A stretch of DNA of 39,140 bases from Bacteroidota bacterium (GCA_016192075.1 JACPUU010000019.1:1-39140), one strand, 5' to 3'. Counted from the stretch's first letter, positions 1 to 6,940 are shown. Notes: a model not told the origin generated them from the sequence alone. Translations and numbers: made by a program.

Positions 1-231
1 ACTGTCCAACTTTAGGGTATAGATGTCAGTATTACCACTCCCATTCACTATGTTTCCTGTTATGTAATATTTACCGGAAACAACAATTGTTGAAGTATGA
101 TAAATTCCATCACCTGTAACAGGTGTTGATTCAACCCATTCCCTATTTGCATAGGTTGTTTGAGCATTTATCGGGCCTGAAACAAGCAAAGCTACGACTA
201 AAAGCAAAGTACCTTTGAAAATTAATTTCAT
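1..231 (-). CDS. Secreted repeat protein, N-terminal part (runs off window)
   Basis: The minus-strand frame opens at an ATG at 231 and stays open for 77 codons to the window edge, so only the N-terminus is visible. Residues 1-23 form a signal peptide (Lys-containing start, hydrophobic core LLLVVALLVSG, then NAQ as probable cleavage site). The mature part carries a pattern of the type V-x-G-x-Y-Y-I-T-G-N followed by T-D-I-Y-T-L-K-L, which resembles the SBBP/delta-60 beta-propeller repeats found in large secreted Bacteroidota proteins. By inference it is an exported multi-repeat protein, possibly a T9SS cargo, but the C-terminus is outside the window. Its own promoter would lie in the following 400-bp non-coding stretch. 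Confidence 0.72.
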   Translation of the reverse strand, partial: MKLIFKGTLLLVVALLVSGPINAQTTYANREWVESTPVTGDGIYHTSTIVVSGKYYITGNIVNGSGNTDIYTLKLDS

Positions 232-635
232 AAACTTCAGATTTTTGTTAGACAAATGTTCGCTGTAAGTAATATCCCTTTCCTTATTCATTTGTATTGA
301 AATAATTGAATGACTAAATCGTTAATTATTTTTGCACCTTTTGAATCCGAAAATTACTACTTGATTATCAATAAGTAGTGCGAAAAAACGGTTCTATTTT
401 AGAACTATTTTGATTACTATTTGTCTATCAATCGTATACATCCAGAAATTTAACAAAGAGACGCGTTTTTCGCCGTTGAAGAGTGTCTATTAATGCGGGT
501 TTCCGCTAGTTTTCGATCTTGTTTTTTGCGGGAACCCGCAATGAAAGTATTTTAGTTTAGCGGAAACCCGCAATGAGGTCGGTGTCGTTTTATTCTCTGG
601 CACTGAAATTTCCATCTGCGAAACTACTTATTCGC
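232..635. other. Intergenic stretch with palindromes, no gene seen
   Basis: About 400 bases without a convincing open frame on either strand. It holds a small AT-rich hairpin (GTTCT/AGAAC around 390-407) and a cluster of three short GC-rich palindromes at 494-572, described separately. It separates the secreted protein at the window edge from the accessory region that follows. Confidence 0.6.
494..572. repeat. Cluster of three GCGG(G/A)AACCCGC-type palindromes
   Basis: Three near-identical palindromic words lie at 494-507 (TGCGGGTTTCCGCT), 527-540 (TGCGGGAACCCGCA) and 560-572 (GCGGAAACCCGCA). The sequence between them is unrelated AT-rich DNA. The same word family occurs again in triplicate at 11271-11344, the other edge of the accessory region, and I saw it nowhere else in the window. 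The copies could be REP-like palindromes, protein-binding sites, or recombination footprints. Confidence 0.75.
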
Positions 636-1022
636 CTAACCCGTCTTTTTCCAAACATTTTTTCTGCTTGAGGTGCGTATGCGCTTTACCGCTTCCTCTT
701 CAATCAGTCGATCTAAAATGACCTCATAATATCGAACCTGCATTTTTGTTTCACCGCCGTAAACCGCTTTCATGGATTGAATTTGATAACGAACTATTTC
801 TGCTAAGTTTTTTTTCAGAAAACGCACGCAGAAGTGTTGAGCTTCTTTGCGGTCATTGAATGGTAGTTTTATTGCGTTACCAATAGTAGTGGGGACTTTC
901 ACGTAAAGGTCATTCTCGGCTTCCCGAATTATTGAAAAACGACAGTAATTATCAGGTAATTCAGGACACCAGCCCTCAATTTCGGTTTTGCTTACCTCTC
1001 TCCATTCAATCTCATTGTACAT
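636..1022 (-). CDS. Hypothetical protein, about 128 aa
   Basis: This is a minus-strand ORF with ordinary amino-acid composition: soluble, charged, no signal peptide and no membrane segment. I do not recognise a family. The C-terminal third is rich in Arg, Lys and Glu and probably helical, ending in a basic tail (RIRTSSRKNVWKKTG). The ATG at 1022 is preferred; the frame can be extended three codons to a TTG at 1031. It is followed by other unknown minus-strand genes and lies just inside the palindrome cluster at the edge of the island. The function is unknown. Confidence 0.5.
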   Translation of the reverse strand: MYNEIEWREVSKTEIEGWCPELPDNYCRFSIIREAENDLYVKVPTTIGNAIKLPFNDRKEAQHFCVRFLKKNLAEIVRYQIQSMKAVYGGETKMQVRYYEVILDRLIEEEAVKRIRTSSRKNVWKKTG

Positions 1023-1097
1023 ACCTTTCAAAGAAAATGAACACTAAAGTTATGCTGAAGAACGTAATCTATTTAAGTTGTTTATAAATATCGGCGC

Positions 1098-1283
1098 TTA
1101 CAATATCTCAAAGATTGACGGCCAAGATTCATCAGGAATATACCCGACCAAAGTCCGGTTAGCTTCGTTGCCAAACCGATTCATGTGTTCTTCCATTGAA
1201 ATATTTTTATCATCTTGAAATTTCACAAAGGGTCTGTTTGTTTGAACGATGTCAATTGTTGGTCGAAGAAATACGGCTGTCAT
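1098..1283 (-). CDS. Short hypothetical protein, about 61 aa
   Basis: A short minus-strand ORF starting at ATG 1283, with an in-frame GTG alternative at 1298. The C-terminal half (NEANRTLVGYIPDESWPSIF) has a composition typical of a folded protein rather than of chance translation, but no family is recognised. It sits downstream of the 1369-1782 gene and could be co-transcribed with it. It may also be the C-terminal remnant of a larger gene, since the preceding 70 bases hold no strong start signal. Confidence 0.35.
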   Translation of the reverse strand: MTAVFLRPTIDIVQTNRPFVKFQDDKNISMEEHMNRFGNEANRTLVGYIPDESWPSIFEIL

Positions 1284-1368
1284 TAATGTGTCTAACACTA
1301 ATGACTTTCTGGTTATTTCAGCAATTTTTTTGAATCAGATCTGAATTGAGTTAAGTCTATGATTTGGC

Positions 1369-1782
1369 CTATTGATTCTCAACTCGTCCGTTAGCGTATT
1401 CAATAAAAAAAAATCGCACCAAGCCTTTGACAAATTCGATTAATTGTGCTTTTGACATTTTTACTAAAAAAGGTATATAGCTGTTACCTGGATTTTCGTG
1501 CTTTTCACATGAAAGAAAGAACTGAAAATTCTTTTTTTGACCAAGAAAAGGATGACCAGAAATGACGATCACAGTATGTCCCTGAATACCGTTGGCAAGA
1601 GGCTGACGGCGAAAAAAGGCTTCAAACTGAATCGGAATCTCCCAAAACGGGCTACCACTTGGTGTCTGGTAGTTGAATTCAAACTCGTTCTCAACATTCT
1701 CATTGTCAAAAGTTGGGAATTTATAAATAAGCCGCCCATCTTTATACTGCCACGACCATCTAGGCTCTTGAGAGTTGCTCAT
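1369..1782 (-). CDS. Hypothetical protein, 137 aa, coupled to the upstream gene
   Basis: Cytosolic-looking protein with many aromatic residues (Phe, Trp, Tyr) and no signal peptide; no family is recognised. The beta-strand-like N-terminal half (WSWQYKDGRLIYKF) and the helical C-terminus (AQLIEFVKGLVRFFF) suggest a small alpha/beta fold. Its ATG at 1782 overlaps the TGA of the upstream gene by four bases (ATGA), so the two are very probably one operon with translational coupling. The function is unknown. Confidence 0.6.
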   Translation of the reverse strand: MSNSQEPRWSWQYKDGRLIYKFPTFDNENVENEFEFNYQTPSGSPFWEIPIQFEAFFRRQPLANGIQGHTVIVISGHPFLGQKKNFQFFLSCEKHENPGNSYIPFLVKMSKAQLIEFVKGLVRFFFIEYANGRVENQ

Positions 1783-2087
1783 TTTTTAGAAATTTGGAGA
1801 GATAGAAAACCGTAAATAAGCAGGGCGAGTTCTTCTAGTTCTTTCCGGCCATTTTTCAGGTCAATCCTGCGAACTTTTTTGCAATACCTTAGATATTGCT
1901 CATAAATGCGCTCGTTCTTGCGGTTGTCTTTTCCAAGGTCCATCAGGTCAAAGATGTTTGAACTAATGTTCAGGCAATAGTGATGAGTATCTGAGTTGAG
2001 CTGATCGAGGATAATTAGGAGTTTAGTGTTTACAAGGTCGTCCTGTATCATAGACAAGATCAGTCGTCGCTTCTTCTTTTTATGCAT
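1779..2087 (-). CDS. Hypothetical basic protein, about 102 aa, first gene of a coupled pair
   Basis: Starts with a Lys/Arg-rich stretch (MHKKKKRRL) from ATG 2087; a GTG at 2111 would add eight residues. The remainder looks all-helical and ends in a hydrophobic helix (LEELALLIYGFLSLQ). No family is recognised. The four-base overlap with the 137-aa gene indicates an operon. It is divergent from the Xre-type regulator at 2248, with only about 160 bases between them, so that regulator might control it; this is inference from position only. Confidence 0.5.
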   Translation of the reverse strand: MHKKKKRRLILSMIQDDLVNTKLLIILDQLNSDTHHYCLNISSNIFDLMDLGKDNRKNERIYEQYLRYCKKVRRIDLKNGRKELEELALLIYGFLSLQISKK

Positions 2088-2235
2088 ACCTACAGATTTT
2101 TTCAACAGCACAAACTTACAAAATAATACGTATGTACGTCATAATATGTAGTGTTTCAATGAAATTATATCGTAATTAATGTTCTGGAAGCCTGATAGCC
2201 CTAAGATTAGGAGCAAAACGAAAGGCATTTAATGA

Positions 2236-2243
2236 TAACTTTG
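2236..2243 (+). promoter_or_regulatory. TAnnTTTG promoter element, probably giving a leaderless mRNA
   Basis: TAACTTTG matches the Bacteroidota -7 consensus TAnnTTTG. Only four bases (CAAT) separate it from the ATG at 2248, so transcription would start at or next to the start codon. I see no clear TTG -33 element at the expected distance. Confidence 0.55.
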
Positions 2244-2247
2244 CAAT

Positions 2248-2460
2248 ATGCCTGATAAACCAGAGAAAATCAACCGTATCAAAGTCGTTCTTTCAGAAAA
2301 AGATATGACTATGGCACAGTTGGCCAAGCTGGTTGATCGAAATCCAGATTCGATTTCGCGGATCTGTAGGAATGAATCCCAACCGACCTTAAAATTGCTT
2401 AAGAAAATTGCGTTGGCCTTAGATGTGGACATCAAAGACTTGCTTATATCAACTAAGTAG
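2248..2460 (+). CDS. Xre/Cro-C1-type HTH transcriptional regulator, 70 aa
   Basis: The whole protein is one helix-turn-helix domain of the Cro/C1 (HTH_3/HTH_26) type. The typical pattern is present: helix 2 (TMAQLAKLVD), turn, recognition helix (NPDSISRICRNES), then Q-P-T-L-K-L-L-K-K-I-A-L-A-L-D-V and a short tail (IKDLLIS). It lacks any effector or oligomerisation domain. Such small regulators often repress adjacent toxin, restriction or defence genes. Here the next gene on the same strand starts 35 bases downstream, and a coupled pair of unknown genes diverges on the other side. The family call is firm; the target is inferred. Confidence 0.92.
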   Translation: MPDKPEKINRIKVVLSEKDMTMAQLAKLVDRNPDSISRICRNESQPTLKLLKKIALALDVDIKDLLISTK

Positions 2461-2494
2461 TTGGTACACAAGGCTGGTTCTAAATAGTGTTTTC

Positions 2495-3337
2495 ATGGAA
2501 AGTTTGGCATTTATAATCAATCAGTATTTTGCACTAATTGCCGTCGACTCGCAATACGAAATTAATACTGGACCATTTACCGTGAAAATGCCGGCAGCGA
2601 AGAAGGTATTCAAATTAGCCGACGCAATTGTCATTGCTGGTATCGGTAGTCCTTACAGGGTGACAGATGTAAATAATTATCTTTCTAGACTTCTTGAAAG
2701 TGGGCGCGAAATTTCTCATGAATCTATTTTGAATGATCTGGATTTTGCTTTTAATAACGCTGAATCTGGGTTTTCAAATGAAATAAATGAATTAAAAAAT
2801 GTGTTGACCAGATTCGTTGATGAAAATGGATACTTAAGGACGAATGATGCCTTTGAATTTTTTAAGGACGAACCGGCAAAAATAGCCTTGTTGCAAGAGT
2901 CAATTTTATCATCCAATAAATCTGTTCCAGGAATTACCCAAATCATGTTGATCTCATGGGATAAAGACTTACCGTCATTGCGCGCGACCCTAGTGCTTTC
3001 CGTGGGACAAAACCTGGTACGAAATGATCTTGACTTTGTTCCGGGTGGTATTTATCTCAAATTGCTGAGCGGACATACCGAGGCTGATCAAATTCTCTCT
3101 GTTGAATCGGGGTTAAATACGCAATTAAACTCAATTGTTGAGAATATTAAAGCGTGGGATGAGAATGAGACAAATTACTTTATGAATAATGCAAGGGAAT
3201 TGCTTGCAGAAGGATTAAGACAAATTTGCCCATATTCCGAAGAACCGAATATTTTGTTTTATGAACTAAGTAACCGAACAGATTTTAAAATCACTGAACC
3301 AGATTTAAAACTTGATCTTATAAAGTTTAATCGTTAG
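2495..3337 (+). CDS. Hypothetical protein, 280 aa, weak Ntn-hydrolase/proteasome-like look
   Basis: ATG 2495 is chosen because upstream extension would overlap the Xre gene. The N-terminus reads as beta strands with a pattern like ALIAVDSQY..KVFKLADAIVIAGIG, reminiscent of the first two strands of proteasome-like Ntn hydrolases (VDSR, then KVF-L-D-I-x-I-G-x-G). A later VPGGIYLKLLSG could belong to the same fold. There is no N-terminal Thr/Ser/Cys after an obvious propeptide, so the resemblance is weak and catalytic activity is not supported. It follows the Xre gene by 34 bases and is followed by the truncated ATPase, so the three may once have formed one operon. Otherwise unknown. Confidence 0.62.
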   Translation: MESLAFIINQYFALIAVDSQYEINTGPFTVKMPAAKKVFKLADAIVIAGIGSPYRVTDVNNYLSRLLESGREISHESILNDLDFAFNNAESGFSNEINELKNVLTRFVDENGYLRTNDAFEFFKDEPAKIALLQESILSSNKSVPGITQIMLISWDKDLPSLRATLVLSVGQNLVRNDLDFVPGGIYLKLLSGHTEADQILSVESGLNTQLNSIVENIKAWDENETNYFMNNARELLAEGLRQICPYSEEPNILFYELSNRTDFKITEPDLKLDLIKFNR

Positions 3338-3385
3338 AATAATGAAATGTTAGTGCAGTAACAAAACTATACTTAGTAGTCCATT

Positions 3386-3553
3386 ATGGCGCAAAGAAAA
3401 AAGAAAGACAAGGCAAAAGAAGCTGGAAAAATTGATATGTTTCGGTTAGCCTTTGGCGAAGAATTTATGCACCAACATGCTGATCAAATAATCACTGATC
3501 ATAACCTCGCCATTGTCGAACTGATCGCAAATACTTGGGATGCGGGAGTCTAG
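3386..3553 (+). pseudogene. Truncated GHKL/Hsp90-like ATPase, N-terminal stub of 55 aa
   Basis: Starting at ATG 3386, the frame encodes a Lys-rich start (MAQRKKKDKAKEAGKIDMF), a helix, and then AIVELIANTWDAG. That is the N box of GHKL ATPases (E-x-x-x-N-x-x-D-A), which binds Mg-ATP in Hsp90, MutL and histidine kinases. The frame stops two codons later (TAG 3551), just where the ATP-binding fold should continue for hundreds of residues. The G1, G2 and lid motifs are absent. Seven bases after the stop begins the 3' end of the opposing nuclease-helicase gene, so the rest was probably deleted or replaced at this junction. In intact relatives such ATPases sit in multi-gene accessory or defence loci; here it is probably non-functional. 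Confidence 0.7.
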
Positions 3554-3560
3554 TTGAAAT

Positions 3561-5045
3561 TTATTTCTGATTCAATATTTCTAAACATCTTGCCAATATT
3601 TCTTGATTTTTTATTACAACAATTCCGAGTTTCAGTCTAGTTCTTGAAACTATTTGAAACAGCATTTTTGTTGGATGGTAGTAAGGGGTATTCTTGTAGT
3701 TTCGCGTAGATAAGTAACCACCCTTATAGTAAAAATGCCCATCAATGACAGCGACCACGTTATTGAACTCTTGACCAATTACGGTATGGGCATTATCGGA
3801 TTCGCTTTCAAGGTTATGTGCTTCATAAGGCAAGGTATTTACCGTCGATGGTGTATAATTGATAATCTTCCAATCCTCATCTCTAAGCTGCTTCAAATAT
3901 GCTTTTGCCTCTTGGTAATTGTCAAAAAAGTTAAGTTCAATATTTTCATATTTATATTTTTCTAAACTTCTTTTCTTACTAAATAAGCACTGAATGAACG
4001 AAGCGACTTCTTTATTTGTCCTTATTTTATTAGTCAATTCATACGCGGCAGATGTCAGCTCTCGTTCTATTTTTTCTGCCGCGTTATTGTTTATTTCTCC
4101 TTTACGTAGGGTCTGCTGGCCATCATAAGAGAAAATGATATTGGTTGACAATTTTTTGACTTGATCAATTAAATGATTGAATTGACTCGTATAAATTCTT
4201 TGTGCTTCATCAACAATAATTAGGTGGTATTTTGACAGGTCTTTGCGCATGACAACTTTGACCGGAATAATGTCCCAAGCATAATCATCTCTGAGCAGTA
4301 TTTGACCATCATTTAAATAACCACAATGTACGACCAGAACTTCTTTCTTTTTTAAAACCTCCTTTGCAATGTCATAGGTTAGCAAGGTCTTACCAGTTCC
4401 CGGATTTCCTTTGATTGCAAGTACTGAATATTTGGTTGAGCTTAGTTGGTTTAGTACATCAATTTTGATTTCTTCTTGATGTTTGGTGAGAAAATATTTC
4501 CGCTTTACAAATTCCTGAGTAGAATTAAACGGGGAAACTAAGTAATCAGCAGGATTAAAATAATTGTCAAGGTTGTGTATTCTTTTTACATCTTGGGAAA
4601 CCAATTCTCCAATCAGTTGCTGAATGGTGACCTCCTGCAATTGATTTGTAGGATCAAGGGTGTATAATTTTTTATCATCAGCTACATAAGTGTAACAGCT
4701 GATAGTCTTATCGAGGAATCCTAAGTAATATTTATTTCTTTGGAGTTGAGCAGTAATATCTTCTTTCGGACTGTGTCTTTTCAATTCAATATTTACCGCT
4801 GTCTCTTTATCTATTCTCAAAAGGTCAAATTCCTTACCAATTTGAGGAATTGAATACCCAATAAAATATTTGTCAAATAGTGCGATATTCCTGCTTAATA
4901 CCTTCAAATGTTCTACAAACACTTGCAAATCCTTCAATTCACTATTTTTTATCTTGGTTCCGTGATAACTCAAGTATGAATCAAAAGAATCTTTGTCTAG
5001 ATTGTTGTAAGCGCTTAGAATAGATATGAGGTTCGTTTCTTTCAT
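3561..5045 (-). CDS. PD-(D/E)XK nuclease fused to a DUF2075-like superfamily 1 helicase, 494 aa
   Basis: The N-terminal domain (about 1-150) contains a nuclease-type signature: G70-K-E-F-D74 at the end of a strand, then I-E87-L-K89, the D...ExK pattern of PD-(D/E)XK enzymes, followed by a helix with TAQLQRNKYYLG. The second part has a P-loop, GNPGTGKT (213-220), a Walker B with helicase-type DEAQ (IIVDEAQ, 276-282), a motif III-like SYDGQQTL (306-313), an Arg-containing NKIRTN (339-344), and a C-terminal FQIVSRTRLKLGIVV like motif VI. This matches DUF2075/Schlafen-3-like helicases. The predicted role is ATP-driven DNA or RNA cleavage. The architecture resembles single-gene nuclease-helicase phage defences such as staphylococcal Nhi; defence here is inferred from architecture and from the neighbouring integrase. 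No partner gene is adjacent on the same strand. Confidence 0.82.
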   Translation of the reverse strand: MKETNLISILSAYNNLDKDSFDSYLSYHGTKIKNSELKDLQVFVEHLKVLSRNIALFDKYFIGYSIPQIGKEFDLLRIDKETAVNIELKRHSPKEDITAQLQRNKYYLGFLDKTISCYTYVADDKKLYTLDPTNQLQEVTIQQLIGELVSQDVKRIHNLDNYFNPADYLVSPFNSTQEFVKRKYFLTKHQEEIKIDVLNQLSSTKYSVLAIKGNPGTGKTLLTYDIAKEVLKKKEVLVVHCGYLNDGQILLRDDYAWDIIPVKVVMRKDLSKYHLIIVDEAQRIYTSQFNHLIDQVKKLSTNIIFSYDGQQTLRKGEINNNAAEKIERELTSAAYELTNKIRTNKEVASFIQCLFSKKRSLEKYKYENIELNFFDNYQEAKAYLKQLRDEDWKIINYTPSTVNTLPYEAHNLESESDNAHTVIGQEFNNVVAVIDGHFYYKGGYLSTRNYKNTPYYHPTKMLFQIVSRTRLKLGIVVIKNQEILARCLEILNQK

Positions 5046-5178
5046 TGTTTGTAAGAATACGTTAAGTGCTAAACTTACACAAAAAAGAGAACATCAATTT
5101 ACTTAAAACAAAGAGGAAACGGGATTGACTTTCGCATTTATATTCAGTATATTGCACCATTACTTTAAAATTGAATAA

Positions 5179-5319
5179 ATGAAAATTCAAGCCATTAAAC
5201 CAGGACCGAAACCAATTGCTCCATCAACTGGCAAGCCAGATCAACGCCGAAGGGATAATAAAAGCACTCCTGGCAATACCCCCTCATTGAAACCAAGTAA
5301 ATCCACCAAAAAAAAATAA
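5179..5319 (+). CDS. Small disordered basic protein, 46 aa (tandem member 1)
   Basis: ATG 5179 to TAA 5317-5319. The product is almost entirely Pro, Lys, Ser, Thr, Gly and Arg (for example KPGPKPIAPSTGKPDQRRRD) and ends in a poly-Lys tail. It has no signal peptide or hydrophobic segment, so it would be a cytosolic, intrinsically disordered, strongly basic peptide. A second ORF with the same style of composition follows after nine bases and shares short words (TGK, RDN, PS..KK), suggesting an old duplication or a conserved two-peptide locus. The function is unknown; it could bind nucleic acid or be antitoxin-like. Confidence 0.5.
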   Translation: MKIQAIKPGPKPIAPSTGKPDQRRRDNKSTPGNTPSLKPSKSTKKK

Positions 5320-5328
5320 TCGAGAACT

Positions 5329-5451
5329 ATGGCAAAAACGAATAAACCAACTCCAGGCTGGCCTAGCAAAAAAACCGGCAAGGAATCAGGGGGTGGACGC
5401 GACAATAACCCGCCAAAGGCTAAACCCTCATCACCACCTAAAAAGAAGTAA
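5329..5451 (+). CDS. Small disordered basic protein, 40 aa (tandem member 2)
   Basis: ATG 5329 to TAA 5449-5451, nine bases after the preceding small ORF and therefore probably co-transcribed. The sequence contains TPGWPSKKTGKESGGGRDNN, then NPPKAKPSSPPKKK: Gly/Pro/Lys-rich, disordered, basic and soluble. The word GGGRDNNPP looks like a conserved small-protein motif rather than chance. A long antisense frame covers this stretch, but its composition (runs of Phe, Leu and Gly) is that of a shadow. The function is unknown. Confidence 0.5.
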   Translation: MAKTNKPTPGWPSKKTGKESGGGRDNNPPKAKPSSPPKKK

Positions 5452-5526
5452 AAAACTGGTGTTTCAAATTGGTGTGTCAAAATGCTCCATTTTGCAATAA
5501 AATGTTTATTTCTGCACCGCAGAGAT

Positions 5527-5542
5527 CATTGAAAATACTGGT
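5527..5542. repeat. Direct repeat copy 1 downstream of the integrase (possible att core)
   Basis: The 16-base word CATTGAAAATACTGGT occurs here, about 100 bases beyond the 3' end of the recombinase gene, and identically at 6887-6902. The flanking bases of the two copies are unrelated. A perfect repeat bracketing an integrase gene is the expected look of att cores. The DNA just after this copy (5545-5600) has a CTCATAA anticodon-loop-like stretch but does not fold into a tRNA. Confidence 0.6.
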
Positions 5543-5644
5543 AAAATGATAGGTATGGCGGGCTCATAACTCTGGAGCCGGTTGTTCATCTCCCTTGTTG
5601 GCGCGTGTCACTGTTTCAATGAATAACCTCTTATTGTGAATTGC

Positions 5645-6796
5645 TTATCCAATTTTCAAATGTCTTGCAGATCTACTCATTTTCTGCATTTCATTCTGTT
5701 TAGTTTGTTCAGCAAATGCAACATAACGTTGAAACACATCGTCTTTTTTATGTCCGGATATTTGTTTCACAATGTCGGATTGCATTCCGCTTATAAGAGC
5801 GGTAGTGCAGAATGTCTTTCTTCCACAATGAAAGGAAATTACATCACTGAGTTTTTTGGTTCCCTTAGACGTTAATATCTGACGATTCATTTCTAATGCT
5901 TTAAACAAGTCTTTGAGGTACGCATTGGCCTTTTGATTGCTTATTTGAAGGCTATAATTGTACTTTTCGAGAATTGCTTGGGCTTCACTCATTAGTGGAA
6001 TCGAAACATACTGCCGGGTTTTTTGTTGTTTCAGAATCAATTGTCCCTCAAATACATTTTCCCGCTTTACCTGTTTAACGTCTGAATGCCGCAGCCCGGT
6101 GTAACAGCTGAATAAAAAGATGTCCCGTATCCTTTCAAGTTTCTTGTTGTCAATTTCAGAGTTTTCAAGCAGCGAAAGTTCGTCTAATGTCAGCGCGTAA
6201 ATTGGTTGCTCACTCAATTTCATGAACTTGAAGTATTTTGCATAGTTGACCTGTGTATGATCGTTTTGATAAAGCCAGTTCAGGAAAACCTTGACATTCT
6301 TTAGGTATTTATTTACGGTACTTTCTCCAAGGCCACTTGATTTCAGCGATGCGGTGAATGAAGCCCCAAGGGAGTTATTTATGTCAGCAAGTTGTAGTCC
6401 CTTTTTGAATCCGATAAAGTTTGCCAGAGCTGCTTTTACTTGCGCTATGGTAGCTTCTGTAACCGTTTGACTTTTTTCGGCAAGGAATTGATTGACCAGA
6501 TATGCAATGTCATCCATCTTTTCACCTTTGATTTGGGCTTGGACAAAGGCTGTCAATTTATTGGGTGTAAGATCAGTGGACTTATTGCAGAACTCATCAA
6601 TGTCTGCTTTGAGTACCGCTAACCGGTTTCGGATTTCTTTCGTGGTACTGAGTTGTTTGAGTTCACCCTTTTGCCAATCTGCTGTTTTACACTTCTCTCC
6701 GGTTGTGAATTTGACTTTTTTCCCGTTTATTGTTACATAACCATAAATAGTACTATCTTTGCCGGAGCTGTCCTTTAAAAAGAATCGCATTTCCAT
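5645..6796 (-). CDS. Tyrosine recombinase (phage-type integrase), 383 aa
   Basis: The start is ATG 6796 (MEMRFFLKDSSG); upstream extension in this frame crosses the repeat and hairpin region and is not credible. Domains: an arm-binding-like N-terminus (1-50), a SAM-like core-binding domain (about 95-190) and a catalytic domain (about 200-375). All catalytic residues are visible: Arg236 in TGLRHSDV, Lys259 in KQQKTRQYV, His323 and Arg326 in FHCGRKTF, His349 in SGHKKDD, and nucleophile Tyr358 in VFQRYVAFAEQTK. The fold and length fit Bacteroidota mobile-element integrases. It is probably active. The 16-bp direct repeat on both sides suggests its own att sites, and the gene lies inside the accessory region it may have helped assemble. 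Confidence 0.93.
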   Translation of the reverse strand: MEMRFFLKDSSGKDSTIYGYVTINGKKVKFTTGEKCKTADWQKGELKQLSTTKEIRNRLAVLKADIDEFCNKSTDLTPNKLTAFVQAQIKGEKMDDIAYLVNQFLAEKSQTVTEATIAQVKAALANFIGFKKGLQLADINNSLGASFTASLKSSGLGESTVNKYLKNVKVFLNWLYQNDHTQVNYAKYFKFMKLSEQPIYALTLDELSLLENSEIDNKKLERIRDIFLFSCYTGLRHSDVKQVKRENVFEGQLILKQQKTRQYVSIPLMSEAQAILEKYNYSLQISNQKANAYLKDLFKALEMNRQILTSKGTKKLSDVISFHCGRKTFCTTALISGMQSDIVKQISGHKKDDVFQRYVAFAEQTKQNEMQKMSRSARHLKIG

Positions 6797-6886
6797 ATCT
6801 TGATTGTTTAGTTCACAATTAAAGATACAAAAAGCGGGCCAAAAGTACCCAAAAAAGTACCCAGTTTTAAAGAATAGCGCCAAAAG

Positions 6887-6902
6887 CATTGAAAATACTG
6901 GT
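6887..6902. repeat. Direct repeat copy 2 upstream of the integrase (possible att core)
   Basis: Identical to 5527-5542 (CATTGAAAATACTGGT), in the same orientation and about 90 bases upstream of the integrase start. The two copies would delimit a 1.36-kb unit containing only the recombinase gene. It is followed by hairpins that look like the 3' end of an interrupted plus-strand transcript. Confidence 0.6.
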
Positions 6903-6940
6903 GTTCTGAGATTAGGTTCAGGTACCGTCCAGACCGCACG

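Noticed and set aside
2229-2471. 80-codon minus-strand ORF opposite the Xre gene
   Set aside because: It overlaps completely with a recognisable HTH protein and has no family features.
5241-5480. 79-codon minus-strand ORF (Phe/Leu/Gly-rich) opposite the two small basic ORFs
   Set aside because: Its hydrophobic composition mirrors the Lys/Pro codons on the other strand, and the plus-strand pair is more protein-like.
5543-5610. tRNA-like stretch (CTCATAA loop followed by GGTTGTTCA) next to the left integrase repeat
   Set aside because: The arms do not pair into a cloverleaf: 13 bases lie between the D-arm-like part and the anticodon-like loop, and no acceptor stem is found. At best it is a decayed tRNA end.
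6903-6940. GGTTCAGG as a T-arm of a tRNA 3' end at the right integrase repeat
   Set aside because: The invariant A and C of the T loop are absent and no matching stems or acceptor sequence exist.
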